64,000 nucleotides of DNA from positions 9,339 to 73,338 of the forward strand of contig DASRHY010000126.1 of NCBI GenBank assembly GCA_035650275.1, written 5' to 3'. Origin of the DNA: DASRHY01 sp035650275 (GTDB lineage: Bacteria; Actinomycetota; Actinomycetes; Propionibacteriales; Kribbellaceae). The notes beneath the pieces were generated by a model. That model was not told where the DNA came from. It saw nothing but the letters and a program-made list of their open reading frames with translations, and did no database searches. Positions 33,987 to 43,694 of this stretch are shown piece after piece; position 1 is the first letter of the stretch; the number at the start of each line of letters is the position of its first letter. The position numbers were made by a program, and so were the translations under genes.

Positions 33987-35444
33987 ATGACGACGCCGCC
34001 ACAAGGACCTTGGGGGTCCGGTCCTTCCGGGCAGCAGCCCGGGCAGGGCGGTCAGGGTGGTTGGGGCCAGCAACCCGGTCAGCAGGGCCAGGGCGGCTGG
34101 GGCCAGCAGGCCGGTCAGCAGCCGGGCCAGCAGCGGGGCCAGCAACAGGGCCAGCAACAGGGGCAGGGCGGTTGGGGTCAGCAGCAGCCTCAGCAGGGCC
34201 AGGGTGGCTGGGGCCAGCAGCCGGGCCAATATGGCCCGCATCCAGGGCAGGGCGGACAGGGCGGGTACGGCGGCGGTTACCAACCGCAGCCGTGGGGCCA
34301 GCAGCACCCGGGTGGTCAGGGCGGCTGGCAGCACCAGCAGCAGGGCCAGCCGTGGCAGCCGCCCGGCGGCGGAGCCGGCGGCAACAACAAGAACATCCTC
34401 ATCATCGGCGGTGCCGTGGTCGGCGTCCTGGTCCTCGGCCTGCTGGCCTTCCTCGGCGTGCGGGCACTCGGCGGCGACGACGAGCCGACCGCGAGGCCGA
34501 GCCAGTCGCAGCCGACCGACCTGCCGAGCGGCGACCCGACCGGCGACCCCAGCGCCGACCCCAGCGCCGACCCCAGCTCAAGGCCGTCCGGCGACCCGAG
34601 CAGCAAGCCGTCCTCCGGCATCGGCGGGTCCACCGGCCAGGCGAAGGCCGCGACCGACAAGCTGGTCAGCCTCGGCTACCAGTGCTCGGACCTGTTCAAC
34701 GGTCCGCAGGGCGCGCACCGCGGCTGCTTCAAGAATGCCGAGGCCACCGAGGGCGAGGCGGTCTTCCAGTTCAGCCCGAACGGCGACGTGATCGGCATGC
34801 AGCTGCGCGCGTACGACGGCGACAACGTCAACAACGCCAAGAAGGCGTTCGACGAGGCGTTGCAGGCGCTCGGCGGGCAGGCGTTCGGCGGTGACGTGGC
34901 CAAGGTGCAGGCCGCGGTCAACAGCGGCCAGAAGAGCAGCGAGGTGGCCACCGGCTGGGGCGAGCTGCGGCTCAGCAACAGCGGCGACAGCCTGCGGCTG
35001 TCCGGCGGCAAGTCCGGCGCGGACTCGCTCGAGGTGCCGCGCAAGCAGTTCGACAACAGCGAGGCGGATATCCAGGCCGCGCTCAAGGCCAAGGGCTACG
35101 AGTGCACGTCGTTCTGCAAGAAGGGCGGCTTCGGCAACGGCCAGGCCTCGGCGTACGTGCACACGTTCGGTTCGTCCGGCAGCGGCGTGCGCTCGGTGAT
35201 GGTGAACGTGTCCGGTGACGCCGACGCCGCCAGGTCCCAGTTCACCTCCTCGGTCGGCGACGTGTTCGGGATCGTGAAGGGGCCGGACGTCCAGGGTCTG
35301 CAGTCCTGGGTGAAGGCGAACGGCGACGGCAAGGCGCACATCAGCTACGTGAACGGCTGGCGGGTGGAGATCAACGTCCGCGGGTCGGGCGGCACGTACA
35401 CTTCGATCGAGCTCGAGATCAAGGCCGAGTCCTACTACGTCTGA
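33987..35444 (+). CDS. Q/G/W-rich single-pass membrane protein with duplicated extracellular domain
   Basis: I recognise no named family. The 485-residue protein begins with about 125 residues of low-complexity sequence in which GGWGQQ and QQGQ-type units repeat. One membrane helix follows (about 136-158, ILIIGGAVVGVLVLGLLAFLGV), then an acidic Ser/Asp/Pro linker (repeats of DPSA). Two related extracellular domains come last: A from about 225 (LGYQCSDLFNG) and B from about 365 (KGYECTSFCKKG), each with a Cys pair and a WGELRLS/WRVEINV-type end strand. The disordered head should be cytoplasmic and the duplicated domains outside. GAAGGAG lies 5 bases before the ATG at 33987, which beats a GTG at 33981. 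It is the first gene of the giant-protein cassette. Confidence 0.88.
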   Translation: MTTPPQGPWGSGPSGQQPGQGGQGGWGQQPGQQGQGGWGQQAGQQPGQQRGQQQGQQQGQGGWGQQQPQQGQGGWGQQPGQYGPHPGQGGQGGYGGGYQPQPWGQQHPGGQGGWQHQQQGQPWQPPGGGAGGNNKNILIIGGAVVGVLVLGLLAFLGVRALGGDDEPTARPSQSQPTDLPSGDPTGDPSADPSADPSSRPSGDPSSKPSSGIGGSTGQAKAATDKLVSLGYQCSDLFNGPQGAHRGCFKNAEATEGEAVFQFSPNGDVIGMQLRAYDGDNVNNAKKAFDEALQALGGQAFGGDVAKVQAAVNSGQKSSEVATGWGELRLSNSGDSLRLSGGKSGADSLEVPRKQFDNSEADIQAALKAKGYECTSFCKKGGFGNGQASAYVHTFGSSGSGVRSVMVNVSGDADAARSQFTSSVGDVFGIVKGPDVQGLQSWVKANGDGKAHISYVNGWRVEINVRGSGGTYTSIELEIKAESYYV

Positions 35445-35451
35445 GGTGCCG

Positions 35452-35670
35452 ATGCGTCGCCGGCAGAAGGAGCCGCCGACGGTGGTGGCCAAGCCGCCAC
35501 CCGAAGCGGCGCACCGTGTCGACGGGGGAGGGCCGTGGGGCCCGACCCCGTTCGACCTGCCGGACCCGGAGGGCAACCAGAGCTCGATCCTGCTGGTCGC
35601 CATCGCCGGGGTCGCGGTGTTGCTCGCCCTGGTGGGCTTCCTGGCCTGGTTCTACTTCCACATCACCTGA
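35452..35670 (+). CDS. Small single-pass membrane protein
   Basis: The 72-residue protein has a basic start (MRRRQKEPP), a Pro-rich stretch with GPWGPTPFDLPDPEGNQ, and one C-terminal membrane helix (about 45-70) ending almost at the C-terminus. No family is recognised. It begins 7 bases after the previous stop with GAGG at 5-base spacing, so it is surely co-transcribed with the Q/G-rich membrane protein. A GTG at 35446 is an alternative start. It probably associates with that protein in the membrane. Confidence 0.78.
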   Translation: MRRRQKEPPTVVAKPPPEAAHRVDGGGPWGPTPFDLPDPEGNQSSILLVAIAGVAVLLALVGFLAWFYFHIT

Positions 35671-35802
35671 CACGTCACGCGACCGCATACGCCGGATCCG
35701 CGGCCCAGTGACGCGCGGCGTGCCCCTGTTCGCGTCTCTTCGTGTCCCTGCTCGTGTCACCGGTGAACGACCCATCGCGACTGTAGGGTGACTGGTTACA
35801 CC

Positions 35803-38800
35803 ATGACCGATGAGCCCGTAAGCAGCGATCCTGCGGGGCGCCGGCCGGAAGGGCCCGCGTCCCCGATCGCCATTGACCGGGTCGAGGTGACCGGCCGGGA
35901 TCCGTGGCGCTTTCCGCACGGTGAGCGCGGTCGCCGGGTGTCGGGGAAGAACGAGATCCGCTGGTCGATCGCTCCGGACGGCCGCCGGGTCGGCGAGATC
36001 GTCGCGCACCTGTCCGAGCTGCACCCGTCCGCGGGCGACGACCCACAGCCGCCCGCCTCCGCGCGCGGCGGACCGGTCGGCGCCGATGGACGGCCCGTCG
36101 GCTGGCAGTTCTTCCGCGCCGGGCTCGGCGACCTGTTCCCCGACGCGGTACCCGTCGACTGGGCCAGCTGGGCCGCGGTCGAGGACGCGATGGTCGCGCA
36201 GATCCGCAGCGGGCACGAGGTCACGCTGACCACGCGCGCCGTGCCGGATCCGTCCGGACAGCCATCGCTCGCGCTGCGGATCCAGGTGGTCGACTCACGC
36301 ACCCACCAGTCGGTGCAGTACCCCTACGCCACGCTGGCCGAGCACGTGCGGGTCAACCGCTGGAGCCCGGTACGACGGCCGGCCGCGGCACGGTCCGCGC
36401 AGCCGGGTCCGGTTCGACCCGGTCCGGCACCGCAGTCCCAGCCGCCGTCGCCTGCCCGCACTACTCCGCAGCTGCCGCCGGGACGGGTTGCGTGGGGACC
36501 GCACGTCCGCGCACAGGCACAGCAGCCGGTCTCGCCGCCGCCGGACCCGCGGATGGGAGTCGCACAGCCCGCGGCAGCGGTCGCCGGCGCGAGCAGGCAG
36601 GCACCGGCTGCCCAGGTACCGGTTGCCCAGGCACCCGCGCCTCAGCCGCCGCAGGTGACGGCGCGCCAGGCGGAGCTCGCACGCGGTGTCCTCGGTACGG
36701 CGTTCGGCGTGCTCGCACCGGCGGCGTCACCGCTGCGGGACGGTGGCATCCGGCTGAACGACGCCGGGGACGCCCTGACCCGGGACGAGGTGGACCAGAT
36801 CACCGCCCGGCTGGCTCAGCGGGCGGCGGAGCAGGCGAGCCCGCCACGGATGCTCGCTGAAGCAGTCGCGATGGTCGGCGACTCGGTCGCCCGGACGGCT
36901 GGGGAGCACCCGGCGGACGGCGCGACGGTGGCGTTGGACAGGTTGCTGGACGTCCCGTTCCTGCCGGAGCAGAACCGGGCCGAAGCCGAGTCGGTGCTGC
37001 ACGCGGTGCTCACCGGCAGGGCGCACACCGCGCCGCCCGGTCGGCACGAGCGGCCCGACCAGCGGTCCACGGTTTCCGGTATCACCGGCGCGGCCGAGGA
37101 GATCAGCCGTGACGCCAGGGTGCTGCAGGCCGGCAACCCGGCGCCCGGATCGGCTCTGGCGGGTCTCCGGGGCTCGCGTCCGCAGGTCGGCAGGCAGCGC
37201 CCGCCGGCCGGCGGCAGGCACCGCCAGGTCGAGCCCGGCGAGGCGGTCGCGCAGGCGCTGAACGCGGCCGGCGAGGTTCGCGCGTCCGACCTGGGCGGTA
37301 TCGGCGGCGTCAGCCCGATCCGCCGTACCGGGCCGACCACCGCGGTCGTCGCCCTGGACGGGTACGCGCCGCAGCACTTCCAGCTCGAGTTCGGGTCGCC
37401 GGTGCGCCGGCAGGCGGCCGTCGAGGCGCGGAGCGGCACGAGTGCGGACCCGCACGTTCTCCGGCTCCCCCGCAGCGCGCCGGGCGGTGACTTCAGCCGG
37501 GTCTGGGTGCGGGCGATCGCCGACGTCGCGCAGCAGCAGGCGACCGCCGGCGCCGGCGCCGGATCGGGCATCATCGGCAGACTGAGGTCCGGCTGGTCCG
37601 GGGCGCACCGCGACCGGCAGGCCGCCGCCAAGTACGCCGAGTTCCGGCTCCTTTCCCGCAACTGGCAGGAGACCAGCGCGTACGTCGCGACGTACGGCCC
37701 GTTCGACGACGGCCGGCGGCTGCGGGACCTGGAGCGCCAGCTGAGCGGCGTGTCCGCCGGTATCGCCCGGCTCGGCCACAGCCAGCCGGTGCTGCCCTGG
37801 GAGACCGCGGCGGTCCAGGTCAACGCCGTACCGGCCCCGGCGGGTCCCACCGGCCCGACCAGCGGCCCGCGTCCGAGCGACCTCGCCCATCTGCGGCACC
37901 GCGTGAGTGCCGAGATCGAGTCGCTCGAGGCGTCGTCGGAGTACCTGCGGCAGTGTGCGAGGTACAAGACCGGCACGGCCGCCGCGGCAGCCCAGCTGGC
38001 AGGGCAGTACCGCCAGGAGGCGACGAAGTACGAGGTGCAGCGGGACGACAACGCCGCCGAGCGTGCGCGGAAGCAGCGGGTCGAGGCGGACGCGGCCGTG
38101 GCGATACAGCGCCGGCACACGGCGGTCGCCGGCGCGTACACGGCGGCCGCCGACCGGGCGGTGCAGGCCCAGGACGGGTTCCGCGCGATGCTCGCCGAGC
38201 TGGACGCGCTGTCCCGGGACCCGGGCCGATCGGCCGACGCCCTGGTCGCGCTGGCCGACGACGCCGGCCGGCGGGTCGCCTCGTACCGCGCGGGTGTCGC
38301 GGCGACCCAGCCGGGTGACTTCGTGCTGCCGAGCGCCGTGCCGGTCGGCCGGCTGCCGTTCATGACCACCGTGACCGAGACGCTGAACAAGGGCCTGCGC
38401 GCGCACGGTGCGCAGGACCGGCATCTGTTCAGCCCGGAGCAGCTGCACTGGCTGGCCCGCTCCGAGCTCGGTCAGGTCGTGTCCGAGGACGGGCTGGTGT
38501 GGTCCGTCGCCGGTGCCGGGGACGACGCCAGCCAGGTGCCGCAGTTCCGGCTCGTGCTGAAGGCACCCGACCGCACTGAGCAGTTCGGGGCGCTCGACCC
38601 GCACTCGGAGATGATCGTCGGTCAGCTCGACCAGCGGTCCGAGACGCTGACCACGACGACGGCCCGCTCCCGGGCCTACAAGGGCAAGTTCGGCCTCCGC
38701 ACGCTGACCGACATGCTGCCGCCCACGGGCGCGCTCAAGGCGTTCGCGGATCTGGTTGCCCTGGTGGCCCCCAAGGTCGAGACCGAGGACAAGCGGTCGG

Positions 38801-41800
38801 GGGCGCGGACCTCGACGAAGGCGACCGGCGGTCGCCGTGCGTCTGTCGAGGACATCCGAGGTGAGACGGTCACCCTCGCCTGTGCGAACCCGGTGTGGGA
38901 GCTGCAGTTCCGGTCGTCGCCGTTCGAGCCGTGGTCGGCGGTGGAGACGGTGTCGTCCGGAGCCTCCGAGGACGCGCAGTCGCTGCTGCTGCGGATGTCG
39001 CACGCCTACACCGTCCAGGCGCCGGCCGAGACGACCGACCTCGCCAAGGAAGGTTTCGCGAGCCAGCGCGAGACCACCATGCCGGAGCACATGGCCACCC
39101 ACGTCGGTGGGATGAACGAGCTCGCCGACAAGGCGGCGGCCCAGTTGCACGAGGAGTTCGGCGACCTGAGCGCGGTGGCCTACGGCGAGGTCCAGAGCCT
39201 GCTCAACGAGTGGCCGGGACGGCTGGACGAGGCCGTCAGGCCAGGTGGGTTCTCCCGGCCCATCATCGAGAACGGCGTCGAGATCGGCACGATCCAGGCG
39301 GAGACGTTCCTGGTCTGGGAGAGCATCGCGCTGGAGGGCGAGCCGAGCCCCGACCACTGGGTGGAGCGGGTGCGGGTCGGTCTGGCCACCACCGGGGTCG
39401 GACAGACCACCGGCGTGAGCACGAAGACCGGCCTCGCGGTCGGCTACACCGGTAAGGCGCTGTCCGACGTCGGCACCACCAGCCTCGATCTGGGCCCGAA
39501 CGGCAGGGTGAGCCGGGCGGTCGCCAACGAGGAGGGCCTGTCCACCACCGCGGTGAAGTACGAGGTCGGCGTCGAGCGGGCCAAGCTCACCCAGGGCTAC
39601 CGGCTCAAGGCCGTCAACGTCCTGACGGTGCACAACCATGACCTGGACGAGCGCCGTGACAGGGCGCGGGCCTCGGAGCCGGTCCGCGTCGACGTCACCG
39701 GCGACGTGCTGCTGCGGATGCCGGAGGCCAACGCCTGCCGCTTCGGGTTCCCGGTGTCGCGGGACGCTGTGGTCCGTGACGCGCAGGGCAGGGCACGGCG
39801 GCATCCGGACGGCCGGATCCGGCTCCGCGGGGACGCGCAGCCGAAGGAGAAGCTGCCGCCGTTGCCGGCCTGGTGGGGCAAGGACGCCGACCGCCGCCAG
39901 CTGCGCGGCAAGGGCGTGGCGCAGGTCGTGGCCGTCACCGGGCTGGAGGAACGCCTCGGCCAGGTACTTGCCGAGCTGGAGCGGGAGGAGCTCGTCCCGC
40001 CGCTCGACGCACAGCTGCAGCCCAGGATCGACGCGCTGCCGCACGACTACGACAAGGTGCTGCTCGGCAGTCAGCTGCGGAACCTGGACCGGGTGAAGCA
40101 GGCGATGTCGCCCGTCCGGGTCGGGCCGAACTACGACCAAGCAACCCAGGGCCGCCTGATGGTGCCGCTCGAGAAGCGCCGCTCGGGGTTCGCCCACGCT
40201 CCGGAGACGCACCTGCTGGAGCTGGGTCTCGTGCAGCGGTTCGAGACCGCGCAGGTGGTCGGCGTGAGCACCGCCGAGACACCCCTCTACCTCGACATCA
40301 AGTCGGTCACGTCGGCGGAGTCGCTCAGCAGCGCGGTGACCTACCGGGCCGACGGTTCGCTCGGGCTCAAGGGCCTGGCGAACGGCCTCGGCGTCGGCGG
40401 GAACGTCTCGGGCGCGGGCACGTCCGGGGTAGCCAGCGGTGTTACGAGCAACCTGGTGAGGCTGCGGGAGGGGGCCGAGGAGGCTGTCCTCGCCTCGGTG
40501 ATGCACTCCGGCGCTGTCACCTTGTGGTCGAGCGGTGGCCCGCGGAGGCTGGCAGCCATCGACGGCGAGTCTCTGGTGCTGTTCGAAGGCGAGCAGTGCC
40601 GGCCGGCGCCGGACAAAGAGTTCTGGTCCATCCGCGGGCAGATCGACTTGAAGGCCCTCGGACAGCCGCACCTGCTGCACCTGGACGTGCGGGATCCGCT
40701 GGACAAGATCTGGGCGGCGCTGCCACCGGCCACCCAGGCGGATCCGGCGGCCCGGCTCCAGCTCGGCGCGTTCCTCGACGTGCGCGACCTGATCGCGGAC
40801 CCGAAGTGGATCGGCAAGGTGCACCGCACCCACCTGTCCAGCCCAGCGCCGGGGACCCCGCGCCTGACCGCGCAGCAGGGCGCTCTGGGGCCGTCGAACG
40901 TGACCGTTGAGCTGCGCGCGCGGGTCGTCGACCTCGAGCACCTGTCGTCGGGCTCTCCTGTATCCGGCGACATCGACCTGACCCTGCGCAGCAACACCCG
41001 CACCGATGGCTCGCAGCGCGGCCGCGGTGTCACCGGGTCGGGCAGCGGCGGTGTCGGGGCGAGCACCGTGATCAGCGGCACGACTGAGGTCGGCCGCAGC
41101 TCCACCGACAGCCGGTCCGAGTCGCGGGCGTTGATCGGCGGCTCCGAAGGCCTGGGGATCGAGGTCGGCGTCCAGGACACTTTCCGCGCCCGGGTCGTCC
41201 TGGAGGCAGTGGTCAGGGCCGAGGGCAGGAAGCCGGTGACGGTGCCGCTGTCCGACGGAGCGGCACTCTACTCGATCCCGGAACGCAAGCTGGTGCGGCT
41301 GTACGGCCGGCGGCTGCTGGACCTGCCGGTCGAGCGCACCGCCCAGGCGGTCGAGCGGTGCCTGAACGGGAATCTGGCTCTCGACCGGCGGACCGCCAAC
41401 GGGCTGATCAGGCGGTACCAGGAGGACCGGGACGGGGTCACCGGCGGTCTGGCCGGGTCGCACACCGACCAGGAGCTGCTGACGATGATGGCCAAGGTCA
41501 GCGGGGTGGAGCCGAACCAGCCGGGCGGCCCCGGCACCGGTGTCGAGCAGAGCCTCGGCGGTGTGCTGGACTACGCGGACACGGTGCAGGACCAGCGGCA
41601 GGCGGTCGCGCTCCCGGAGCACTTCGAGACCATGATGGCCGAGTCGCTGGTGCAGGACACCGCTCTCTTCGATCCGGAGGGCCGCGACGCCGACGTACTC
41701 GGGCAGGTCATGGGCCTGGTCCGGCAGAAGGTGCCCGGCGCGTTCGAGACCGACCCGACCCTCGCCGACGCGTTGGCGGGGGAGATGCAGGGCGATCGCT

Positions 41801-43647
41801 GGCTCGGCCACCGGGACGACATCTGGAGCCCGCGCGGCTGGGTCCGGGACTACACCGTGAAGACCTCCGAGCTCGGACCGCCGGAACGTGTCCGGGTGCG
41901 GATCCGGGGACAGTTCCGCGGCCCCGCGATGACCGACGGTACGCCGGACCCGCCCCAGCTGAACGCGACCAACATCCAGCAGCTGTACCTCTACGACAGC
42001 CAGAGCCAGTCCCGCAGCCGTAAGGTCGACTACATCGGGAACGTCGGCCTCGGCGCCATGCTCCCCAGCGAGCTCGGCGTGACCGGAACGATCGGGACGC
42101 ACCGGGTGCACAGCCTCGGCGCGACGAACAGCAAGACGCTGACCTGGATGAGCCGGATCGCTCACGCGGGCGCGGCGGAGGTCGAACGCGACTTCCAGCT
42201 CCTGGTCGAGGTCGAGCGGATTCCGGCGCCGGAGAGCAGGGACAGGCTGCGTCGGACGACCGACCGGTTCCGTGCCGAGGAAGCGCCTGACCGACCGGTC
42301 GGCGTCGTCCTCCACGGCCGGATGACGCAGCTGGTGCCGAGGAGCTACGTCGGTGCTGCGACTCCGGCCGCGGCGCTCGCACCGGACCGCGATGTCGACC
42401 ACCGCGCCGTCGTGATGCCGGACAACCCGTACTACGTCGGGGCAGTACGGCCGCACCTGGCCGGCGAGAAGCCACGAAACGCCCTGTTCGATGCCGTCGC
42501 CTGGCGGCTGGCCCAGCCCGACCTGCTCACCCATGCCGGCGTGGCCAGGCATCAGGTCGCGCTGGAGACGCACCTCGCGCCGTCCCGGCTGCAGTCGGCC
42601 TTCAAGCTGTTCGTCAGCTCCGACGGGTACCGCATCGACGACCTCGACGTGCCGGGTCACCGGCGGAAGGTGAGCGCGCGGGTCAACCTCACGCCGTACG
42701 ACCTCGAGCTGGTCGCCGGCCCGGTCGCGGGTGTCGAGCTCGGCGAGGTGTTCCGGTCCGAGGTCGTCACGCAGAGCACGGTGGCGGGCAACCGGCTGCT
42801 GCCGACGACCAGGTCCGTGGACGGTGGCGGCGCCGAGCTCGGCGGGGGAGTCACGGTGGGGGAGCAGGTCACCGACAAGGTCACCGACCTGTCCGGTAGC
42901 CGTGGTGAGCGCAGCATGTTCACCAAGCCGGATAAGGCAGTCGTGGTCCGGGTCCGGTACGACGCCGACGTGACCTACGAACGCCGCGGGCTGTTCCGCC
43001 GGAGCAAGCACAAGATCATGGACAAGCTGCGCGGTGTCGCGAAGGGCGAGGCCTTCGTGACCATGTCGGAGCGGGACTACAACGCGCTGCGCGCCCGGAT
43101 GGAGTCGCAGGCGACGCTGCCCCGGACACCCGAGCCGGGCACACCGACGGTCACCAGGTCCGCGCAGGTGCACGTGTACGACGAGGGGAAGTGGAGCTTC
43201 CACCCGTACAAGCCGCTCGTCGACGCGCTCGCCGAGGCCCGCGAGAAGGGCGCCGTGGTCGCGCTCACCGTCGAGCGACCGGACGGGGCACTCTTCTACC
43301 AGGCGTACCCGAACGGTGTCCTGACGGCGAACGACGGCGGCTTCGCCGAGGCGTTCTCCACGCTGCACCCGAGCCTTGCGCGGCTGGCGGAGGGCCGCGT
43401 GGACCTGTACGACCTCTACTACCGGCATCGCGGCCCCGGATCGTTCACCCAGGACGTCGCCGTGGCGCTGGATGATGCCGGGGTCGAGCCGTCGATCGTC
43501 GCCGAGGCCGCCCACTCGGTCGTCCCGTCGCAGGCGCCGAAGCACCTGCGCGGGGCCGAGGGCGCGGCGGCGCACCCGGACGGGGGCCGGCCGACGATCA
43601 GCAGCGGTACGACGCCGGGCGCCGCCTTCGGTGGTGTGTCCGTATGA
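35803..43647 (+). CDS. Giant 2614-residue protein with repeated beta-rich modules, function unknown
   Basis: I do not recognise a characterised homolog. The order seen is: a small folded N-terminal region (1-150); a Pro/Ala/Gln linker (about 188-286); a mixed region; a helical, coiled-coil-like stretch (about 700-830, rich in Ala, Arg, Glu); and then about six long modules (near 947-1077, 1186-1320, 1480-1600, 1700-1843, 2026-2190, 2287-2437). Each module has alternating-residue strands, a Ser/Thr/Gly-rich middle (for example GVGGNVSGAGTSGVASGV) and a closing RLR/FRARVV-type strand, with helical spacers between. No signal peptide, membrane helix, protease motif or recognisable toxin end is visible. 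ATG 35803 is preferred over GTG 35788, which overlaps a TAGGGT -10. It might be an exported scaffold or toxin-like protein. Confidence 0.85.
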   Translation: MTDEPVSSDPAGRRPEGPASPIAIDRVEVTGRDPWRFPHGERGRRVSGKNEIRWSIAPDGRRVGEIVAHLSELHPSAGDDPQPPASARGGPVGADGRPVGWQFFRAGLGDLFPDAVPVDWASWAAVEDAMVAQIRSGHEVTLTTRAVPDPSGQPSLALRIQVVDSRTHQSVQYPYATLAEHVRVNRWSPVRRPAAARSAQPGPVRPGPAPQSQPPSPARTTPQLPPGRVAWGPHVRAQAQQPVSPPPDPRMGVAQPAAAVAGASRQAPAAQVPVAQAPAPQPPQVTARQAELARGVLGTAFGVLAPAASPLRDGGIRLNDAGDALTRDEVDQITARLAQRAAEQASPPRMLAEAVAMVGDSVARTAGEHPADGATVALDRLLDVPFLPEQNRAEAESVLHAVLTGRAHTAPPGRHERPDQRSTVSGITGAAEEISRDARVLQAGNPAPGSALAGLRGSRPQVGRQRPPAGGRHRQVEPGEAVAQALNAAGEVRASDLGGIGGVSPIRRTGPTTAVVALDGYAPQHFQLEFGSPVRRQAAVEARSGTSADPHVLRLPRSAPGGDFSRVWVRAIADVAQQQATAGAGAGSGIIGRLRSGWSGAHRDRQAAAKYAEFRLLSRNWQETSAYVATYGPFDDGRRLRDLERQLSGVSAGIARLGHSQPVLPWETAAVQVNAVPAPAGPTGPTSGPRPSDLAHLRHRVSAEIESLEASSEYLRQCARYKTGTAAAAAQLAGQYRQEATKYEVQRDDNAAERARKQRVEADAAVAIQRRHTAVAGAYTAAADRAVQAQDGFRAMLAELDALSRDPGRSADALVALADDAGRRVASYRAGVAATQPGDFVLPSAVPVGRLPFMTTVTETLNKGLRAHGAQDRHLFSPEQLHWLARSELGQVVSEDGLVWSVAGAGDDASQVPQFRLVLKAPDRTEQFGALDPHSEMIVGQLDQRSETLTTTTARSRAYKGKFGLRTLTDMLPPTGALKAFADLVALVAPKVETEDKRSGARTSTKATGGRRASVEDIRGETVTLACANPVWELQFRSSPFEPWSAVETVSSGASEDAQSLLLRMSHAYTVQAPAETTDLAKEGFASQRETTMPEHMATHVGGMNELADKAAAQLHEEFGDLSAVAYGEVQSLLNEWPGRLDEAVRPGGFSRPIIENGVEIGTIQAETFLVWESIALEGEPSPDHWVERVRVGLATTGVGQTTGVSTKTGLAVGYTGKALSDVGTTSLDLGPNGRVSRAVANEEGLSTTAVKYEVGVERAKLTQGYRLKAVNVLTVHNHDLDERRDRARASEPVRVDVTGDVLLRMPEANACRFGFPVSRDAVVRDAQGRARRHPDGRIRLRGDAQPKEKLPPLPAWWGKDADRRQLRGKGVAQVVAVTGLEERLGQVLAELEREELVPPLDAQLQPRIDALPHDYDKVLLGSQLRNLDRVKQAMSPVRVGPNYDQATQGRLMVPLEKRRSGFAHAPETHLLELGLVQRFETAQVVGVSTAETPLYLDIKSVTSAESLSSAVTYRADGSLGLKGLANGLGVGGNVSGAGTSGVASGVTSNLVRLREGAEEAVLASVMHSGAVTLWSSGGPRRLAAIDGESLVLFEGEQCRPAPDKEFWSIRGQIDLKALGQPHLLHLDVRDPLDKIWAALPPATQADPAARLQLGAFLDVRDLIADPKWIGKVHRTHLSSPAPGTPRLTAQQGALGPSNVTVELRARVVDLEHLSSGSPVSGDIDLTLRSNTRTDGSQRGRGVTGSGSGGVGASTVISGTTEVGRSSTDSRSESRALIGGSEGLGIEVGVQDTFRARVVLEAVVRAEGRKPVTVPLSDGAALYSIPERKLVRLYGRRLLDLPVERTAQAVERCLNGNLALDRRTANGLIRRYQEDRDGVTGGLAGSHTDQELLTMMAKVSGVEPNQPGGPGTGVEQSLGGVLDYADTVQDQRQAVALPEHFETMMAESLVQDTALFDPEGRDADVLGQVMGLVRQKVPGAFETDPTLADALAGEMQGDRWLGHRDDIWSPRGWVRDYTVKTSELGPPERVRVRIRGQFRGPAMTDGTPDPPQLNATNIQQLYLYDSQSQSRSRKVDYIGNVGLGAMLPSELGVTGTIGTHRVHSLGATNSKTLTWMSRIAHAGAAEVERDFQLLVEVERIPAPESRDRLRRTTDRFRAEEAPDRPVGVVLHGRMTQLVPRSYVGAATPAAALAPDRDVDHRAVVMPDNPYYVGAVRPHLAGEKPRNALFDAVAWRLAQPDLLTHAGVARHQVALETHLAPSRLQSAFKLFVSSDGYRIDDLDVPGHRRKVSARVNLTPYDLELVAGPVAGVELGEVFRSEVVTQSTVAGNRLLPTTRSVDGGGAELGGGVTVGEQVTDKVTDLSGSRGERSMFTKPDKAVVVRVRYDADVTYERRGLFRRSKHKIMDKLRGVAKGEAFVTMSERDYNALRARMESQATLPRTPEPGTPTVTRSAQVHVYDEGKWSFHPYKPLVDALAEAREKGAVVALTVERPDGALFYQAYPNGVLTANDGGFAEAFSTLHPSLARLAEGRVDLYDLYYRHRGPGSFTQDVAVALDDAGVEPSIVAEAAHSVVPSQAPKHLRGAEGAAAHPDGGRPTISSGTTPGAAFGGVSV

Positions 43648-43694
43648 TCGCCGACGTGTCGCGGGCCTGAGCACATCGAGACGACAGGAGCACG

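Noticed and set aside
34000..34370. The Q/G repeats in the membrane-protein gene as a CRISPR or satellite array
   Set aside because: The repeats are irregular, in frame and encode a low-complexity protein head; there are no unique spacers.
35788..35790. GTG as the start of the giant gene
   Set aside because: It overlaps the TAGGGT -10-like hexamer and has no ribosome site; the ATG at 35803 is more likely.
43200..43647. A C-terminal toxin domain on the giant protein
   Set aside because: The last 150 residues show no recognisable nuclease, deaminase, ADP-ribosyltransferase or protease motif, so a polymorphic-toxin label is not supported.
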